NCBI GenBank assembly: GCA_900312665.1
Contig: ONZQ02000004.1
Span: 2,138,693-2,202,692, forward strand
Direction: 5' to 3'
Source: Cephalotrichum gorgonifer
Lineage: Eukaryota; Ascomycota; Sordariomycetes; Microascales; Microascaceae
Length of the DNA stretch: 64,000 nucleotides
Every line of letters begins with the position of its first letter. The first letter of the stretch is position 1. The translations under genes and the position numbers were made by a program. The notes beneath the pieces were generated by a model, which was not told the origin of the DNA, ran no database searches, and saw only the letters and a program-made list of their open reading frames with translations. Shown here piece after piece: positions 22,478 to 34,748 of the stretch.

Positions 22478-23398
22478 AGTGACGGCGGTGCGTGTATCGA
22501 CGCAAGAGGTTTTGGGGTGTCGAAAGTGTGGTTGGTGTCGAGGAGTCGAGTTTGGAGTTGGATCGATGCGTAGGAATGCGTAGGTTTGGTTTGGTTTCGG
22601 GAGCAGGCGCGCGGTGGCTTTCCGGTTTGGTGATCTGGACTTAAGGCGGATTTGGGGAAGGCTGTTGAGTGGCCCGCGAGGGTCGGTCAGTTGGCGGTCA
22701 GTTGCTTAGGGGGGGAAACGAGGAAAAGCTGACTAGCTGGCCTGTTCGGGCCTGACATCTTAGGCGGTAATATCAGCTAACTTTATCCACCACCCATACA
22801 AGTACATACTCGCATCAGACTTACAACCAGTACTCCACGGAATATTCCCAAAATCTCAATAGCGTCACAAAAGCAACAATATCCGCAAAGCACCAAGTGT
22901 GATTGTTGAATTCATGTGTCATGCGTATGTGTATATATACTCAAGTATATGCACGTAAAATAAAATGCCGCCCAGTCCCAAAAAAAAAAAAAGAAAGAAA
23001 AAGAAAACGTAGTATCATGACTTGATCCTGTTAATATATATACAAGGAAAATTAAAAACAGCCAAAAGGAAAGTACTCAAAATGAGCAAGGAGTCCCGTT
23101 GTTCGCCTCGCCTCGCCATACCATGCCAAACTCGTAGGACTCATAGGATTCATAGGTTCTGTGTGTACGCCCCAGACCCAGAAGGAACACCTTCCCTTGC
23201 ATATCGCTGCCCATCACGGGCTCAAACTCCAAAAAGGGGCGAGGGGGAGGAATCTGCTTCCATTGCAAGTATTCCTCCTCTCTCCTACCCCGTCAAATCC
23301 GATCCTTGATGCCCTCTCCATATATAAATGAAAAGATGCCTCTTTTTCTCCCAGTCATCCCTTGGCTTAAAAAACACACACACTTCTCCCTCCTCTGC
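22478..23398. other. intergenic region
   Basis: This 0.9 kb region covers the SAR1 promoter and the 3' flank of the DUF2457 gene. AT-rich sequence with A-runs (22981-23000) and a TATATATA stretch near 23035 suits a 3' end. No gene is seen. Confidence 0.5.
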
Positions 23399-25519
23399 TT
23401 AGACGGACAGGACATAGTTGCCTCTGTCCGTCTTTCCAGCCATGAGGAGTCCCAACTCCCTCATCTTCGTAGCGCCCTGACCGGGAAGCGCCTTCCGCTC
23501 GGGATTCTGTCCCTTACGGGCCCGGCTGCAGTACTTCTTGTAGAACTTCTCCTTCCGCCTCTGTCGCTTGTGCTCGAGGCCCTTGACGATGTCGATGGCA
23601 CCGCGGACGTGGTGGTCCGAGGACGGCACCTTCGCCTTCTTCCCGTGCCTCGCGAGCGCGAGCATGCCACCCGGGCGCCGAGGAAGGGACTTGGTGTGCA
23701 CGAGCCCGGTCCTGGCGCCGAGGGGGGTGAACTTGACGTTCGCGCCATTCGGAGGCGACACGCCAGCGGAGGGGATGCGCTTCGGGCACGGAGACCTCAT
23801 GCGGCGGGGCGAGTGCCTGTCCAAGTTTTTGGGCGACCTACCGCGGGCCTTGGGGGGTGGCGAGTGATACCGCTTAGGCGAAGCGCCCTTGGTCTTCTTC
23901 CGAGACGCGCGGTCATGGCCGCCAGCAACGTCCTCCATCTTCCACAGCTCGTCCTCGCTGCTATGGTGGACTGGGTTGAACAGTTCCTCGCCGTCGCCGT
24001 CCTCGACGTCCGAGGTCGGGAAGCTAGGGTCAATGTCTTGGGGGATAATATGCCGCTTCTGGGCTTTGAGGGCCGCGCGGCGGGTAAAGTACGCCTCCTC
24101 CATCTGCCGGTCTTCATCAAAAGTCCCGCATACGAAGTCGGTGCTGTCCGGGAGCTCGGGGGTTATGGGGCGGTTAGTTATCCGCCGGGCCTTGCGAGGC
24201 TTGTTGAAGCCCTCGCCCTGGCCAGCCGCATTGGAAGAGTCCGAATGATGGTCGGTGGCCGACATCCGGCGTGGAAGGGATAGACCGCCAGGAGAAGGCT
24301 GGGTAGTGAGCCGGATGCCGTGGTTCCAGAGGTGGAGGCCATCTTCACTATCCTCTTCCGATTCGGCAAACCCGGTCTCTTCATCCGTGTGGTAACCGGT
24401 ATCTGCTTCGACGACGAAACTATACTCGGTCTCGTATTCGTCCTCATTGTCTTCGTCCTCATCATCGTCGTCGTCGTCATCGTCATCATCGTCATCCCCG
24501 TCTTCCTCGTCGTCGTCTTCTCCGTCGTCTTCGCCGTCGTCTTCCTCTTCGTCCTCGTCATTCTCCACATTTTGATTCTGGTCATCCTCATCGTCCTCCT
24601 CCTCGGCTTCTCGAGCGAGTTGACGGATGTGATTCTCCTTCAGAAGGGTGTCTCCGATGGTGATGCGTCGTTTGGGCAACGAGCATTCCTCTCGGATCCA
24701 GTCGTCTTCCTTGGGTTCATCGTACGTGGATTCGTCGGGACGTCGCAGAGCTGGCGCTTGGGGCTTTGGCGTACCAATCACCGACGGGTGCGGTCCTTCC
24801 TTTGAATGTTGCCTGAAGATGGGCGGCCGCGGAGACCTATGTCGCCGGACTGAACTGTTGGCCGGCTTCCCACTCACACCTTGGCCCGGCCCTGGGCAGG
24901 CGAACTTAATGCAAGATTTCCTCTGGACCTCGGGCTTGGCATTGGTTGCGGTGGGAGTGCGGGATGGTTGAGGATGGCGTAGCTCTCGATCGGACGACGT
25001 GTGCTCTGGTTTGGCGAAACACGCGAAGCTGATGCTCTTCTTTCTTGGGGTGCATACTGCAGCTTCCTCTCTGGGCGGGGGCGGTAGAGCGAACCCGAGT
25101 TTGCGGTATTGGTTCGGAGTGTCCTGGATAGTAAGAGTGCGCATCTCAGGAGGAGGAGGGCTAGGCGTATCAGCGCGAGACGGGCTAGTCAGTCCAGTGT
25201 CGCTGGTTAAATCGGCCGTAGAAGCCTGGCTCATATTGCTAGTCATGGAGCGCCTGCGCTGGCGGGTGAGAGGGATGCCAGATCTGCCATCCGGATGGGT
25301 GTCATCGTCGGAGTGGCTCAGAAGTGCCCTGGTCAAGAGAGACGAGTTCGCGTCGGACGGCTTGCGGACCGATGTCTTTTGAAATCTGGGGGGTGCACGG
25401 TCGGGTGGTTCGTCGACTTCGGCGCACATCTCCTCTTCGGCGACGGGCGGCATATTCGTTGACCGCGACGACCAGGCCGGTACATTCGCGGCCAGCGTGG
25501 TATGCTTGCCTGTATCCAT
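23399..25519 (-). CDS. DUF2457-type acidic fungal protein, probably nuclear
   Basis: One uninterrupted frame of 706 residues from the ATG at 25519. The order of segments is a Ser/Pro-rich N-terminus with WSSRSTNMPPVAEEE, two short CxxKKSISFACF/KSCIKFACPGPG-like repeats, the segment WIREECSLPKRRITIGDTLL, a long acidic run of Asp/Glu (about residues 310-373), the segment ETGFAESEEDSEDGLHLWNHGI, and a basic C-terminus (HKRQRRKEKFYKKYCSRARKG). I assign it to the fungal family of unknown function DUF2457 from the overall pattern, without a search. The acidic block plus basic tail suggest a chromatin or ribosome-biogenesis role, which is inference. The frame stays open for 124 codons upstream of this ATG but contains no other ATG. 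Confidence 0.85.
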   Translation of the reverse strand: MDTGKHTTLAANVPAWSSRSTNMPPVAEEEMCAEVDEPPDRAPPRFQKTSVRKPSDANSSLLTRALLSHSDDDTHPDGRSGIPLTRQRRRSMTSNMSQASTADLTSDTGLTSPSRADTPSPPPPEMRTLTIQDTPNQYRKLGFALPPPPREEAAVCTPRKKSISFACFAKPEHTSSDRELRHPQPSRTPTATNAKPEVQRKSCIKFACPGPGQGVSGKPANSSVRRHRSPRPPIFRQHSKEGPHPSVIGTPKPQAPALRRPDESTYDEPKEDDWIREECSLPKRRITIGDTLLKENHIRQLAREAEEEDDEDDQNQNVENDEDEEEDDGEDDGEDDDEEDGDDDDDDDDDDDDEDEDNEDEYETEYSFVVEADTGYHTDEETGFAESEEDSEDGLHLWNHGIRLTTQPSPGGLSLPRRMSATDHHSDSSNAAGQGEGFNKPRKARRITNRPITPELPDSTDFVCGTFDEDRQMEEAYFTRRAALKAQKRHIIPQDIDPSFPTSDVEDGDGEELFNPVHHSSEDELWKMEDVAGGHDRASRKKTKGASPKRYHSPPPKARGRSPKNLDRHSPRRMRSPCPKRIPSAGVSPPNGANVKFTPLGARTGLVHTKSLPRRPGGMLALARHGKKAKVPSSDHHVRGAIDIVKGLEHKRQRRKEKFYKKYCSRARKGQNPERKALPGQGATKMRELGLLMAGKTDRGNYVLSV

Positions 25520-28500
25520 GTTGTCTGTGTGTAAAAGGGGGATCGAGGGAAAGAGTGATGTATGAGACAGTCTGTAGTCGAGGTAGCGGAGTACGGGTTG
25601 CGCGGTGTCAGCCTTCTGTGTGGCGGAGGGCTGGACAAGGCGCGGCGACTCAGTTGGCGACTCGGAATCGGAGCTGTCGTGAGAAAGGGTGCTTGTGTTA
25701 AGGTCGCCCGAGTGATGCTGGGGAGTCGAGGCGGCGAGCTTATCGTTGAACGATGAAGCTCTGGAAGAGGGTGTCCCTAGGGACCGCGAGGCTATAACAG
25801 TTCCAGAAACATTGCGTGTGGGTAGAGCGATAGCGAGGAGGTCGAGCTTGGCAGGGCAAAGAGATTCGTGATCGTTCGGCCTAGGCGCCAAGTAGAGACG
25901 TCCTGTAGTGAGGGTGGAATGGAACGGTTGGGTTTGGATAGACGTAGATCACTTGTGAAGAAGTAATAACGACGATCGCCGCGTCACGCGAAGTCGTCAG
26001 TTTGGCGTACTACTTGTAGTAGGGTGTCCGGGGTGGCGCAGGGCGCAGGAGGCGAAGTAGGGCTGCAGGCAACAGACGACGTGATCTCCCACAGTCATCG
26101 ACGGCCCCCGAAGAGGAACGGGGACGGGCGAGGAGGTCAGAAGTCGAACTTCACAGATAAGTTGCCAAGATTGCCGTGTGGTGTGAAGAAGAGTCGGATT
26201 GGGGGGGGGAGTAGGAATGGTAGGTATAAGTCTGGTTGTTTTGCCTGGGGGGGAAGGGAGGGTTAGGGAGGGGCTTGTCTTGCTGGTCGGGGGGGTCATG
26301 AAACTAGGCGGTGGAATGGACGAGATTAGGGTGGGTAACAGTGTGGGATGAGGGCGGCGAAGAAGGTGTCAGGGAAGGACCGACGGGGTACGAGTATGGA
26401 AGAGGCGGTGGCCGGAGAACCCTCTCGGCTGTTCAGGCGGGTCCAGTACCTGGAAGAGGCGTAACAAATTGCTTGGCCCCGCGGCTTGGAGATGGGTAGC
26501 CGGCAGGTATACGTCCGCTACGAGTTGTACGCACGGAGTACTAAAGTATGACACGCCATGGGATCGTGAATGGACGCTGGCTGGATTAAGCCTCCACACC
26601 ACGAGCAGGTACCAGAGCCCAGGCTTGAGTTCGCACTGCACGTTGTCTGCACACCCTTGGGCGTGGGCGACGCCAAGCCATGCAGCTGAGGCCATGTTCG
26701 CCCGCTCTTGGCTCCCGATCCATTCCGCGCCCACGCCCACGCCCAGGAGAACTACCTATTATTATTATTATTACAAGTACCCAGTATTACGTCGGGCGTA
26801 CACGGTGTCTGAGGTTGGGGGATTGGTTATACTTGGTAATTATTTGGTAAAGATTTTTTTTAGGGGGGGGGCAGAATAAATCTGACAGCATATTAGTTGC
26901 CACCGGAGAACAAAGGAAAATTCGGAACGATAGTTTCCATAGGGCACAGGGCCTGGCTAACACCGCTTCGGGAATAGGCATCGGGTTTCCCTGACAGAAA
27001 GGAAAGGTATGCCCATCCAGAACCGGATCGTGGGTTTTCTATGTGGTGTGCGTGTCTCTCTCTCCCAGGACCCAGACCCTGGACCCTCGCCGAGTCAATT
27101 CAGCAAACGTGTAAACGAGCTTGTACAATGGTAAACATGTCGCGATAGGACCGGGCCCTTCTTTACCCACCCACGGGCATCTCAACGAATTTCCGCCAGC
27201 CACTTATTACGGTCCAAAAGTCGGGGCAGAAAGTCGTAATGGGCGGGGCCATTTGAAGGCAGGGGCAGAAGATTGGTCGTCATCGGAGGGCGTTGAATAA
27301 ATACATGTATGCTTCAACTACAAGTACTACCCGGGCTCATACGCCAAATCTCTAGCCCCCCTAGCCGATGGGGCGCCTTTCGGCAGAAAGGATTGGAGAT
27401 TCATCCTTTTTTTTCCTCCCCTAATAACAGCGCCGAAAGCGGTGGTTTTTCTCGGACCTAATAGCGAAAGCCCCTCGTCAAGCCAACCAACTCGACCAAA
27501 AGGTTCAATGGTGCAAGTCAAACCACAAAGTATCCACAGTGCCTATCCACCAAGACAGAAGCCCGCCCCACCCAATCTTGAAAATGCCCGTTCCGTCCCG
27601 CACAAGCACAGGACATCAGAGAAACAGTTGCAACGACCCCCATGCTCGGCTCCCTTCAATGTTGCCCTCCCTCGGCTCTGTGCTCACCCCACCCCCACCC
27701 TTGCCCCACCCCTAATACCCCCCTCCCCAAGTCAGACCAAATATTATCTTCGTAAAGCGTACTTGTAATTTCGGCGGAGTCGCAATAATGTGGCCCGTGT
27801 GTAGTGGGGTGGGCCTAGCCAGCGTGTGCTGGTGCATGCTTAGCCCGCGGATCATGTCGTCATCGCCATCAGTTGTGTGGATCGTTTTACAGAAACAGCG
27901 TTTTTTTTTTTGTGTTTTCACTTAACATTAGCAAATCCAAGCTGACTGGTTCCCCCTGGTTGGACCGTCCAGTTTTCTTTCTTCTCCCGCTGATTCGGTC
28001 CCCTCCCCCCCCTTCCTTTCGCCCCCCGGCGCCAGCCGAAAGGGTGTGGCGCTCATCCCATGCAACTGTGTCTGCACTCCCGCATCACGATGCTCGACGT
28101 CTTTGCTTTTTCCTTCCCGGGACGAGGCGAGAAGAGGCTGGCGGGGCCGCCGTGTTCGACATTGCGCGTCCCTTCTTGGCATGCTGCGCAAGAGTCGGGC
28201 TAGGAGAGAGATCAGATCTCTGAGGACGAGTAGTGGGATGTAATACAACATTATGTGTCTTGGTTTGCGCTTAGCCACATTTGCCTCCTTGTGTGAGTTT
28301 GAGTACTACCCGAATGCGTTTAGATGTACGAGTACGAGTATACTCATAAGTTCAAAGTCTCGCCGGTACTCATAGTTTATCTCATCCATTGCAGGGTGAG
28401 ACAGGGGCGGGGAACACGGTAATTAATTCTGGTGTAACAACACTCGTATGCCACCCACCACACTACTCGTACGGAGTACAGAGGTCGGGAGTGGACAGAG

Positions 28501-31500
28501 CAGGAGCACCCCTCCTCCATACATCATTCGAGTAGCACGGCTATTATCTAATACATAGTCCCTCGCCATATTTATGGCCACACACTCCCATTGCCCGCCA
28601 GTCAGACGGTATTACTCGTACTCGGTTGGGCGCACATGATGAAATTATGCTGCTGAGCGGCACGTCCCAAGACCAAGAACCTAGAGAGGAGGGGGGGAAG
28701 GAATCCAAGAATGTCATATTTGGTACTATTCGGTACAGACCCCATAGAACCTCGGCCTCCGCACGCGCTTGGCGATCCCTCCCCTCCCTTTGAAACATGC
28801 ACCACGAGGTGCACCACGAGGAAATCTCCGGGGTCCATGATTGGGAAATTGGGAGGGGCAAGCCACGGATCTCCACGCCTTGGTCCGTTTTTGGAGCGAG
28901 GAGCGTTGCCATGCCGCTCTGTCGAAGCAAAGGAAGGGGAATACTCATTCATGATTGTTACCTCGAGTATGTACCTCCCGACAGACCCTGGTCCAGCCCT
29001 TTCCCCAGGCGATGGACCTTTGGCCGTGATCATCCCTGCCACAGTGTTTCCCGCGATAATGTTCAATAATATGTAAGCCCCTGTCACTGTTGGTAACTAC
29101 GAGTAATACATGCACTCTTGCTTACCGGTCGAGAATAATACTCCCAGCCGCCCACTGCGCGGTGGCTGGCATTTTGGGCGTAGCATTTTATTCACTTCGA
29201 GTCCGAAACACCCTAGTACCCCGCAATCCTGCTTCCCCCTCCAACCTATCCATGATTCAGGGACCCCAGCTCTTGCAGATTGGATCCTACCTAGTTGCGC
29301 CGCGGAGCACCCATGCTGGCAAGCGAGCTTGCCCACAAAGGGCGGAGTGGGAATATGCAATGGTCAGTCTCGTTTGCGCCCCGCTCGTGTATTGAAGCCA
29401 AGGAAAGGACACCTAGGGACATCCATTGTGGCCTATCGCAGACGAGATAAGTCGCACGCAGGGAAAGGAAGGTGCACCTACGAGTGCATATACGAAAATA
29501 TACCCGTAGTAATATAGGACATAATTTCGCAAGCTCAATCCTCTTTAACCCTGTTTCCCGTAACCTTGGATCTAGCGGTGAAGCTGATTAAAAGGAAGGA
29601 AATGGTGGTGGGGAGGAGAAGGGAGGTAGGTGGAAAGGTGGAAAGGGGGGGGAAGAGCAAATTGTCACTTGACCATCGCCCGAAATATCGCAGCACCGAT
29701 GCTCTGGTCGTGCCTTTACTCGTACTGTACGCATAGTCCGTCGTCGGATGCAGCGCAGGAGCAGGAGGGCTTAAGAAAGGAGGGGGGACTGGAGAGTTGG
29801 TGGTAGCTCGGGGAATTTTCGGAAATGGCAACGAAATGCCGTTTAGCTGTACACCCTCTCTCTCTGTTCCGTCCACCCTCTGCTCCCATGCTCGAGGCAG
29901 ACGGACGGCGGGAGAATGATGATTGCGTCCGCGGCTGCAGCGCTTTCCTTGCATTCGCTGCAAGCCACGTTTTAGTGGATGTACGAGTAAGGGTCCTCTG
30001 GCGAGTTACAACCAGGAGCGTCTCCGTCTTGCCTTGCACGCTGTTCCCAAAAGATAAACTGACGTGGATGGTGTGGGCCAGGGTCGCTGCAAATATTCAA
30101 CGCCTCTCGTACGATCTGCTCTGGGCTCGCCGTGGGTGTGACGGCATGTCATATGTCGTACAGCATGGGAGAAGACAAGGTCGTCTACTACTCGTATAGA
30201 CCAGAGCTTGTTATCCTTCGAAGGAGAGGCCTATTGGAATGATTTTGACAGAATGTCACTCACACCAACTGGTCCTGGCTTTTTTTCGCTTTCACCGCAC
30301 TCGGCATTCCTCATCCTTCATTCCCACCCTTTCCTTTCCCCACACCAATGTAGCCATTATCCCCCCGCTCTGCAGAGTCGGATCAGATTCAAAACCCGCT
30401 ATTCCAGGCTTGATCTCCCGCTTGTGCGTGTTCTCCCGATGGTTTGTATTACCCCGCGAGAGGGAAGGCGGTGGGGGCGGGATGAGTTATTTTAATGCTC
30501 CTCCTCCATACTCAACCCGCGTGTTCATCGCAAAACAAGGAACCCGACTCGCGCTACGAGGACAGTTGAGAGGTCGGTAGCTAGACAATTGGTTGGCAGT
30601 CGGAACCTTGTTGAGTCCGCACGATCGTCGGGATTCCGGAGTCGGGAAATCACTTCTTCGGATGCTCGGGGACGCTCGTAAGGAGGATTGGGCAGTGATG
30701 AGTTCAATACTCACGGCGCTATCTAAGTGTTAACGAGCATGCGACCGGTGAGCTCGTAAGATGGATGTCATACGAGCGTGGAAGGGGGCTTCCAATTCGG
30801 GACTCATCTTCCCAACAGCTGCCCCAAGCTGCGCTCCTATACATGTAGTATTCAGCGCCCTGAAAGGGACGCCACACCAGCATATCGTGGTGTAAGTCGT
30901 CCCCAAAACCCGCCTCGCCAACTACGAATACGCCCCTCCCCCGCCCGCCCCGGCTTACCCGTCTAGCATGCGCCTACGTTTGCGTACTTGTTTATTTTTA
31001 TTATCTTACCATAGAGAACATGAAAACTTTAAATCTCGTGTATCTGGTACAACCCCAGGAATAGAGATTCCCGAAAAAAACGCAGATCCTGGGCAACTTC
31101 TTCCCTTTGCCTTGGGCGCACTCGAGTCTGGACCTTGCGAAAAAGCGGTTTCGTCATTCCCTCGCCCTCCTCAGAGGCCGAGTGCATAGATCATCATCAC
31201 CCTTTAGTTTACCGGTTATCTCGCTGGCAAAGGCGAGGGGTAATGCACCGGACGTCTTCTGTCCTCCTGTTCCGTCACGTCGCGGCGTCTATCAGGTCGC
31301 GTGGTGACATCATCGTTTCTGCGGCGCTAAGAGCTTACTCGCTGCGTGCCAGTTCGAGGTCAATCTTTGCCCAAACAACTACCGGGCTGGGGTGATTCGA
31401 CCAGGTCCCTAATGGAAGGGGGGGAAGGGACGTGAAGAGTATCAAGGCGGTCGCGGAGGATAGGTCCGTCCATAGCCCTGGATCTATCCACGACGTAGAG

Positions 31501-32516
31501 CCGATGTCGCCTTCCCGCAGACCCATGGCGCACCCTGCAATGCATGTCTTCCCGCCTTGATGTCTCGGACGGTGTATCAGTGAGCCTGATGGGCAGCCAG
31601 CCATCTGAGCATGAGCTGCACTGCACCCTTCCTTATCCGCGAAAAGACCTCGCACGCGGGAGCGATGCCTCGCACGCATGCTCCTTGAGCCAAGGCCGCA
31701 TCCTCGGGCCAAGGTCACCGGGGCTGCATGGAGGTGCCGATCTCATGTTCACCGGGCGGACGGGGGGAGCGATCAAATCTGCTGACAACCTATCTTGGAA
31801 CCCACCTCGTGGGCGGTAGCTCCGTCCAGGCGGGGGTCGACTGGGTCTCCATCCAAGTCGGATACGATGGCCCGCTAGAATGACACACCGGTCCTCGAGC
31901 TCACACCATAGGCTACAGTGTTTCAATAATCAATACCATCAGCTCCGACGCAACCCGGGCCGCACCGTGAACCAGCATCGTCCCCAATGGTATTTGAAGA
32001 TATGGTCTACGGTAGATGTCGGTGGACGACTAACTACGTAGGCTTCGTCGTTCTGATCCGGCGCTGTCACTGTGGTGTAGTTAGCGTAGTCCCTGCTATG
32101 ATGTCTCGCGTAGCTAGCTGTGGTGTCTCATCCATCATGGGCAAGCCACCAAGGACTATTCCGAACATGTAACCTTAGTGAAAAGCACCGTTGAACTGCT
32201 CTGAGCGGCCATTCCATCTCAATATTACGGGTTGGCCTAGGCCCATACTATCTTATTTGACATCGGGCTTGATTAGATCTATAGAAGCTAAGCTATTATA
32301 ATAATTATGGCTCACCCGGCACGAGGGAAATAAGTCGACACACGTGACATATCCCGTGATCGGAACTTCCCGCCAAGCGGCCTCAAACCATCAAAATATT
32401 ACCGAACACCACGACCCGTATTCCGTTCCGGGGTAACGACAATTCAAAGCTACAGCCTTCCTTCTCTCCCTTCTACCCATCAATTCGCCCCCCTTCTCCC
32501 AACCGCCGAAGAAGCC
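25520..32516. other. gene-poor region of about 7 kb
   Basis: No open frame in this stretch shows family features, plausible splicing or coding composition. It holds an (ATT)5 microsatellite (26758-26772), eight exact TACTCGTA/TACGAGTA copies (26389, 28327, 28333, 28464, 28613, 29717, 29982, 30189), and an AT-rich pocket at about 32180-32340. The first few hundred bases are the DUF2457 promoter and leader. The last few hundred form the promoter of the ATP synthase delta gene. Non-coding RNA or decayed elements could lie here, but I cannot show them. Confidence 0.45.
26758..26772. repeat. (ATT)5 microsatellite
   Basis: Five perfect ATT units in the gene-poor region. No functional context is visible. 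Confidence 0.8.
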
Positions 32517-33637
32517 ATGAACTCCCTCCGCCTCGCCCGCACAGCCTTCAGGGCCACCCCCGCCGTCGCGCGGGTCTCCGTCCAGCAGCGGAGGACGTAC
32601 GCCGAGGCCGTCGCCGACAAGGTCAGTCCAGCCCAGTCCCGAACCTCGGAAGAGAGTGTGAAGGGTTGGAAATTGAGAGACCTGCCTGCTAACGTGTTGC
32701 GCTTCGACGAAATAGATTAAGCTCAGCTTGTCGCTTCCTAACCAGGTACGGAAAATAATAGCCTTTCGAATCGATCCGATCGCCAATTGAGACTTTTTTC
32801 CCGCATGACGATGGACGTGTTGGAATTGGGGGAACGAGGAGGATTTCGGAAGAGCTCGGGAGAGACAATGGAGACAGAGAGTGCTAATTGCCGCATATGA
32901 CACAAACAGTCCCTCTACAAGTCCCAGGGCGTCGTCCAGGTCAACATCCCCGCGGAATCCGGCGACATGGGTGTCCTCGCGAACCACGTCCCCTCCATCG
33001 AGCAGCTTAAGCCCGGTCTCATCGAGATTATCGAGGAGGGCGGTGTCACCAAGCAGTTCTTCCGTACGTTTTTCTCTCACTTTCGGCATCCCAACCAACA
33101 TGCATACACCCAACAACCCCCCATCCGCACCTTCGCGGACTCTCCGTACAACTCGGCTATCCAAAGTTGGAAAGCCCTTGGCGCCCGAAATTGGCGGGCG
33201 GAAGCGGTGGATGGGGGAGGGAATGGCAGAAAACTTTCCCAATGGCGAGTGAAATAGAGTGAGCCGTTAGCTAACGTCGCGTTTTTCTTGTCGCGCGAGT
33301 TTAGTCTCTGGTGGCTTCGCTGTCGTCCAGCCCGACTCCGTCCTGAGCATCAACGCCGTCGAGGCCCACCCGATAGAGGACTTCAGCGCCGACGCCGTCC
33401 GCGCCAACCTCGCCGAGGCCCAGAAGAACGCCTCCAGCGCCGACCCCTACGAGAGCGCCGAGGCCAAGATTGAGATCGAGGTAAGGCCCGCCCCGCCCCG
33501 CCGAACCACTCGCTTACTCTCTTCCCGCCCAACCTGTGTCGACAGACAGGGGAGTGACGTATTGTGTATTTTTCTCTTGCTAACTGCGGATTTCCTCTCC
33601 TTAGGTTCTCGAGAGCATCCAGGCCGCTCTTAAGTAA
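32517..33637 (+). CDS. ATP16: mitochondrial F1Fo ATP synthase delta subunit
   Basis: Five exons: 32517-32621, 32716-32745 (30-nt microexon), 32910-33063, 33305-33480 and 33605-33637, giving 165 residues. The N-terminus is an arginine-rich, acid-free mitochondrial presequence (MNSLRLARTAF...QQRRTYAEA), probably cleaved near RRTY. The mature part has the beta-sandwich of F1 delta/epsilon, with VNIPAESGDMGVLANHVPSIEQLKPGLIEI and GGFAVVQPDSVLSINAVEA, then the C-terminal helix pair. The subunit sits in the central stalk with gamma and epsilon and couples the c-ring to the catalytic head in the inner mitochondrial membrane. The length matches the family. It converges with the acyltransferase gene. 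Confidence 0.95.
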
Positions 33638-34748
33638 AGGGTGTGAGGCGTCGTGTGTGATTGCTGTAGATGGGTTGGGTGTGTAATAGAGAGATAGGAC
33701 CCTGTATATCAACGAAACTTCGTATACTCTCTTTTCCTTGTCCATCGCGAATCGGCCTGAATTTCCAGATTCTCTTGAGGGTTTGTCTCGCTGAACGTGT
33801 CCGATCCGTCCCGCCCTTTCACCCCCTTGCTCGCCAAGCCTCCCGTTGTATCCTTCGTAGGTTGTGCCCAGCATCTTCATCTGAGGTGCCCGAGGGCCAA
33901 AAAGATCCCTCATTACTCCCGCCGCCGACAACCGAGAGCCGGGGAGGCCGACGACGTGCATCAGCCTCCTTCTATTCCACTGCTCTCTTCCCAACGCAGT
34001 AGACACGGCGGGACAATTTTCCACCTAGCATTCATTCCTCTCTCTATCTAGATTACTCGCATCTAATAGTCCAACACAAAGATAGCCTCCTTGGACACCC
34101 ATTGCTTCAAAGTCAACCCGCGACTCCAACTCCGGATCCAACAATGCGTCAAAAACACCCGCAAGAAGAACAACACAAGTAGAAGGAGCCCATGGTCACG
34201 TAAATTCATAGTCCCAATATGCCGATACAAAAAACTTCCTTCCGCCTCGAACCGCCCCGACTTTTGGTCTATATCCCGGCTTAAAACCACCACCTCCAAC
34301 TCCGAGAATCTATTCTATGATGCGCAGAGATGCCAACGACCGTTCCCAAGAGAACAGGGGAAATGGCGACATGGTAGAGAAGTGTAAGGCTCGAGAACGT
34401 TGAAAAAATCTGGCAAAAAAGGCCAACGACATGGGGGCTTAATGCGTCTGTTTCTATGGGTATCGAATGTATCCACTACGCGTGGATGCGAGGGCGGGTG
34501 GCGCGACTATCCTGTGCGTAGATAACTCTCTCTTTTGTGTGCGTGTGTGTATGTGTGTGTTCCATGGCGTATCGTTCCTCGGGAGAGATACACGAAGCTA
34601 GGTAGATGGATGTCCGCGCGAGCCGGAAAGGCTTACACGCCGTTGGGTTTTGTCACAGGTGCAGACGGCCCCGAAGATCCCAACAGATATCCCGTCCGAA
34701 CATGGCGGAGTCAAGGGCAGATTGCCGTGTTTGAAAAAAGGGATGCCC
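33638..34748. other. convergent intergenic region
   Basis: This 1.1 kb region separates the ends of ATP16 and the acyltransferase gene. A degenerate TG repeat lies at 34536-34561. Several open frames of 80-110 codons have no family features. Confidence 0.5.

Noticed and set aside
24320..24805. Hydrophobic Val/Ile-rich frame that resembles a membrane protein
   Set aside because: It is antisense to the Asp/Glu block of the DUF2457 gene; GAC/GAT/GAA codons read backwards give Val, Ile, Phe and Leu.
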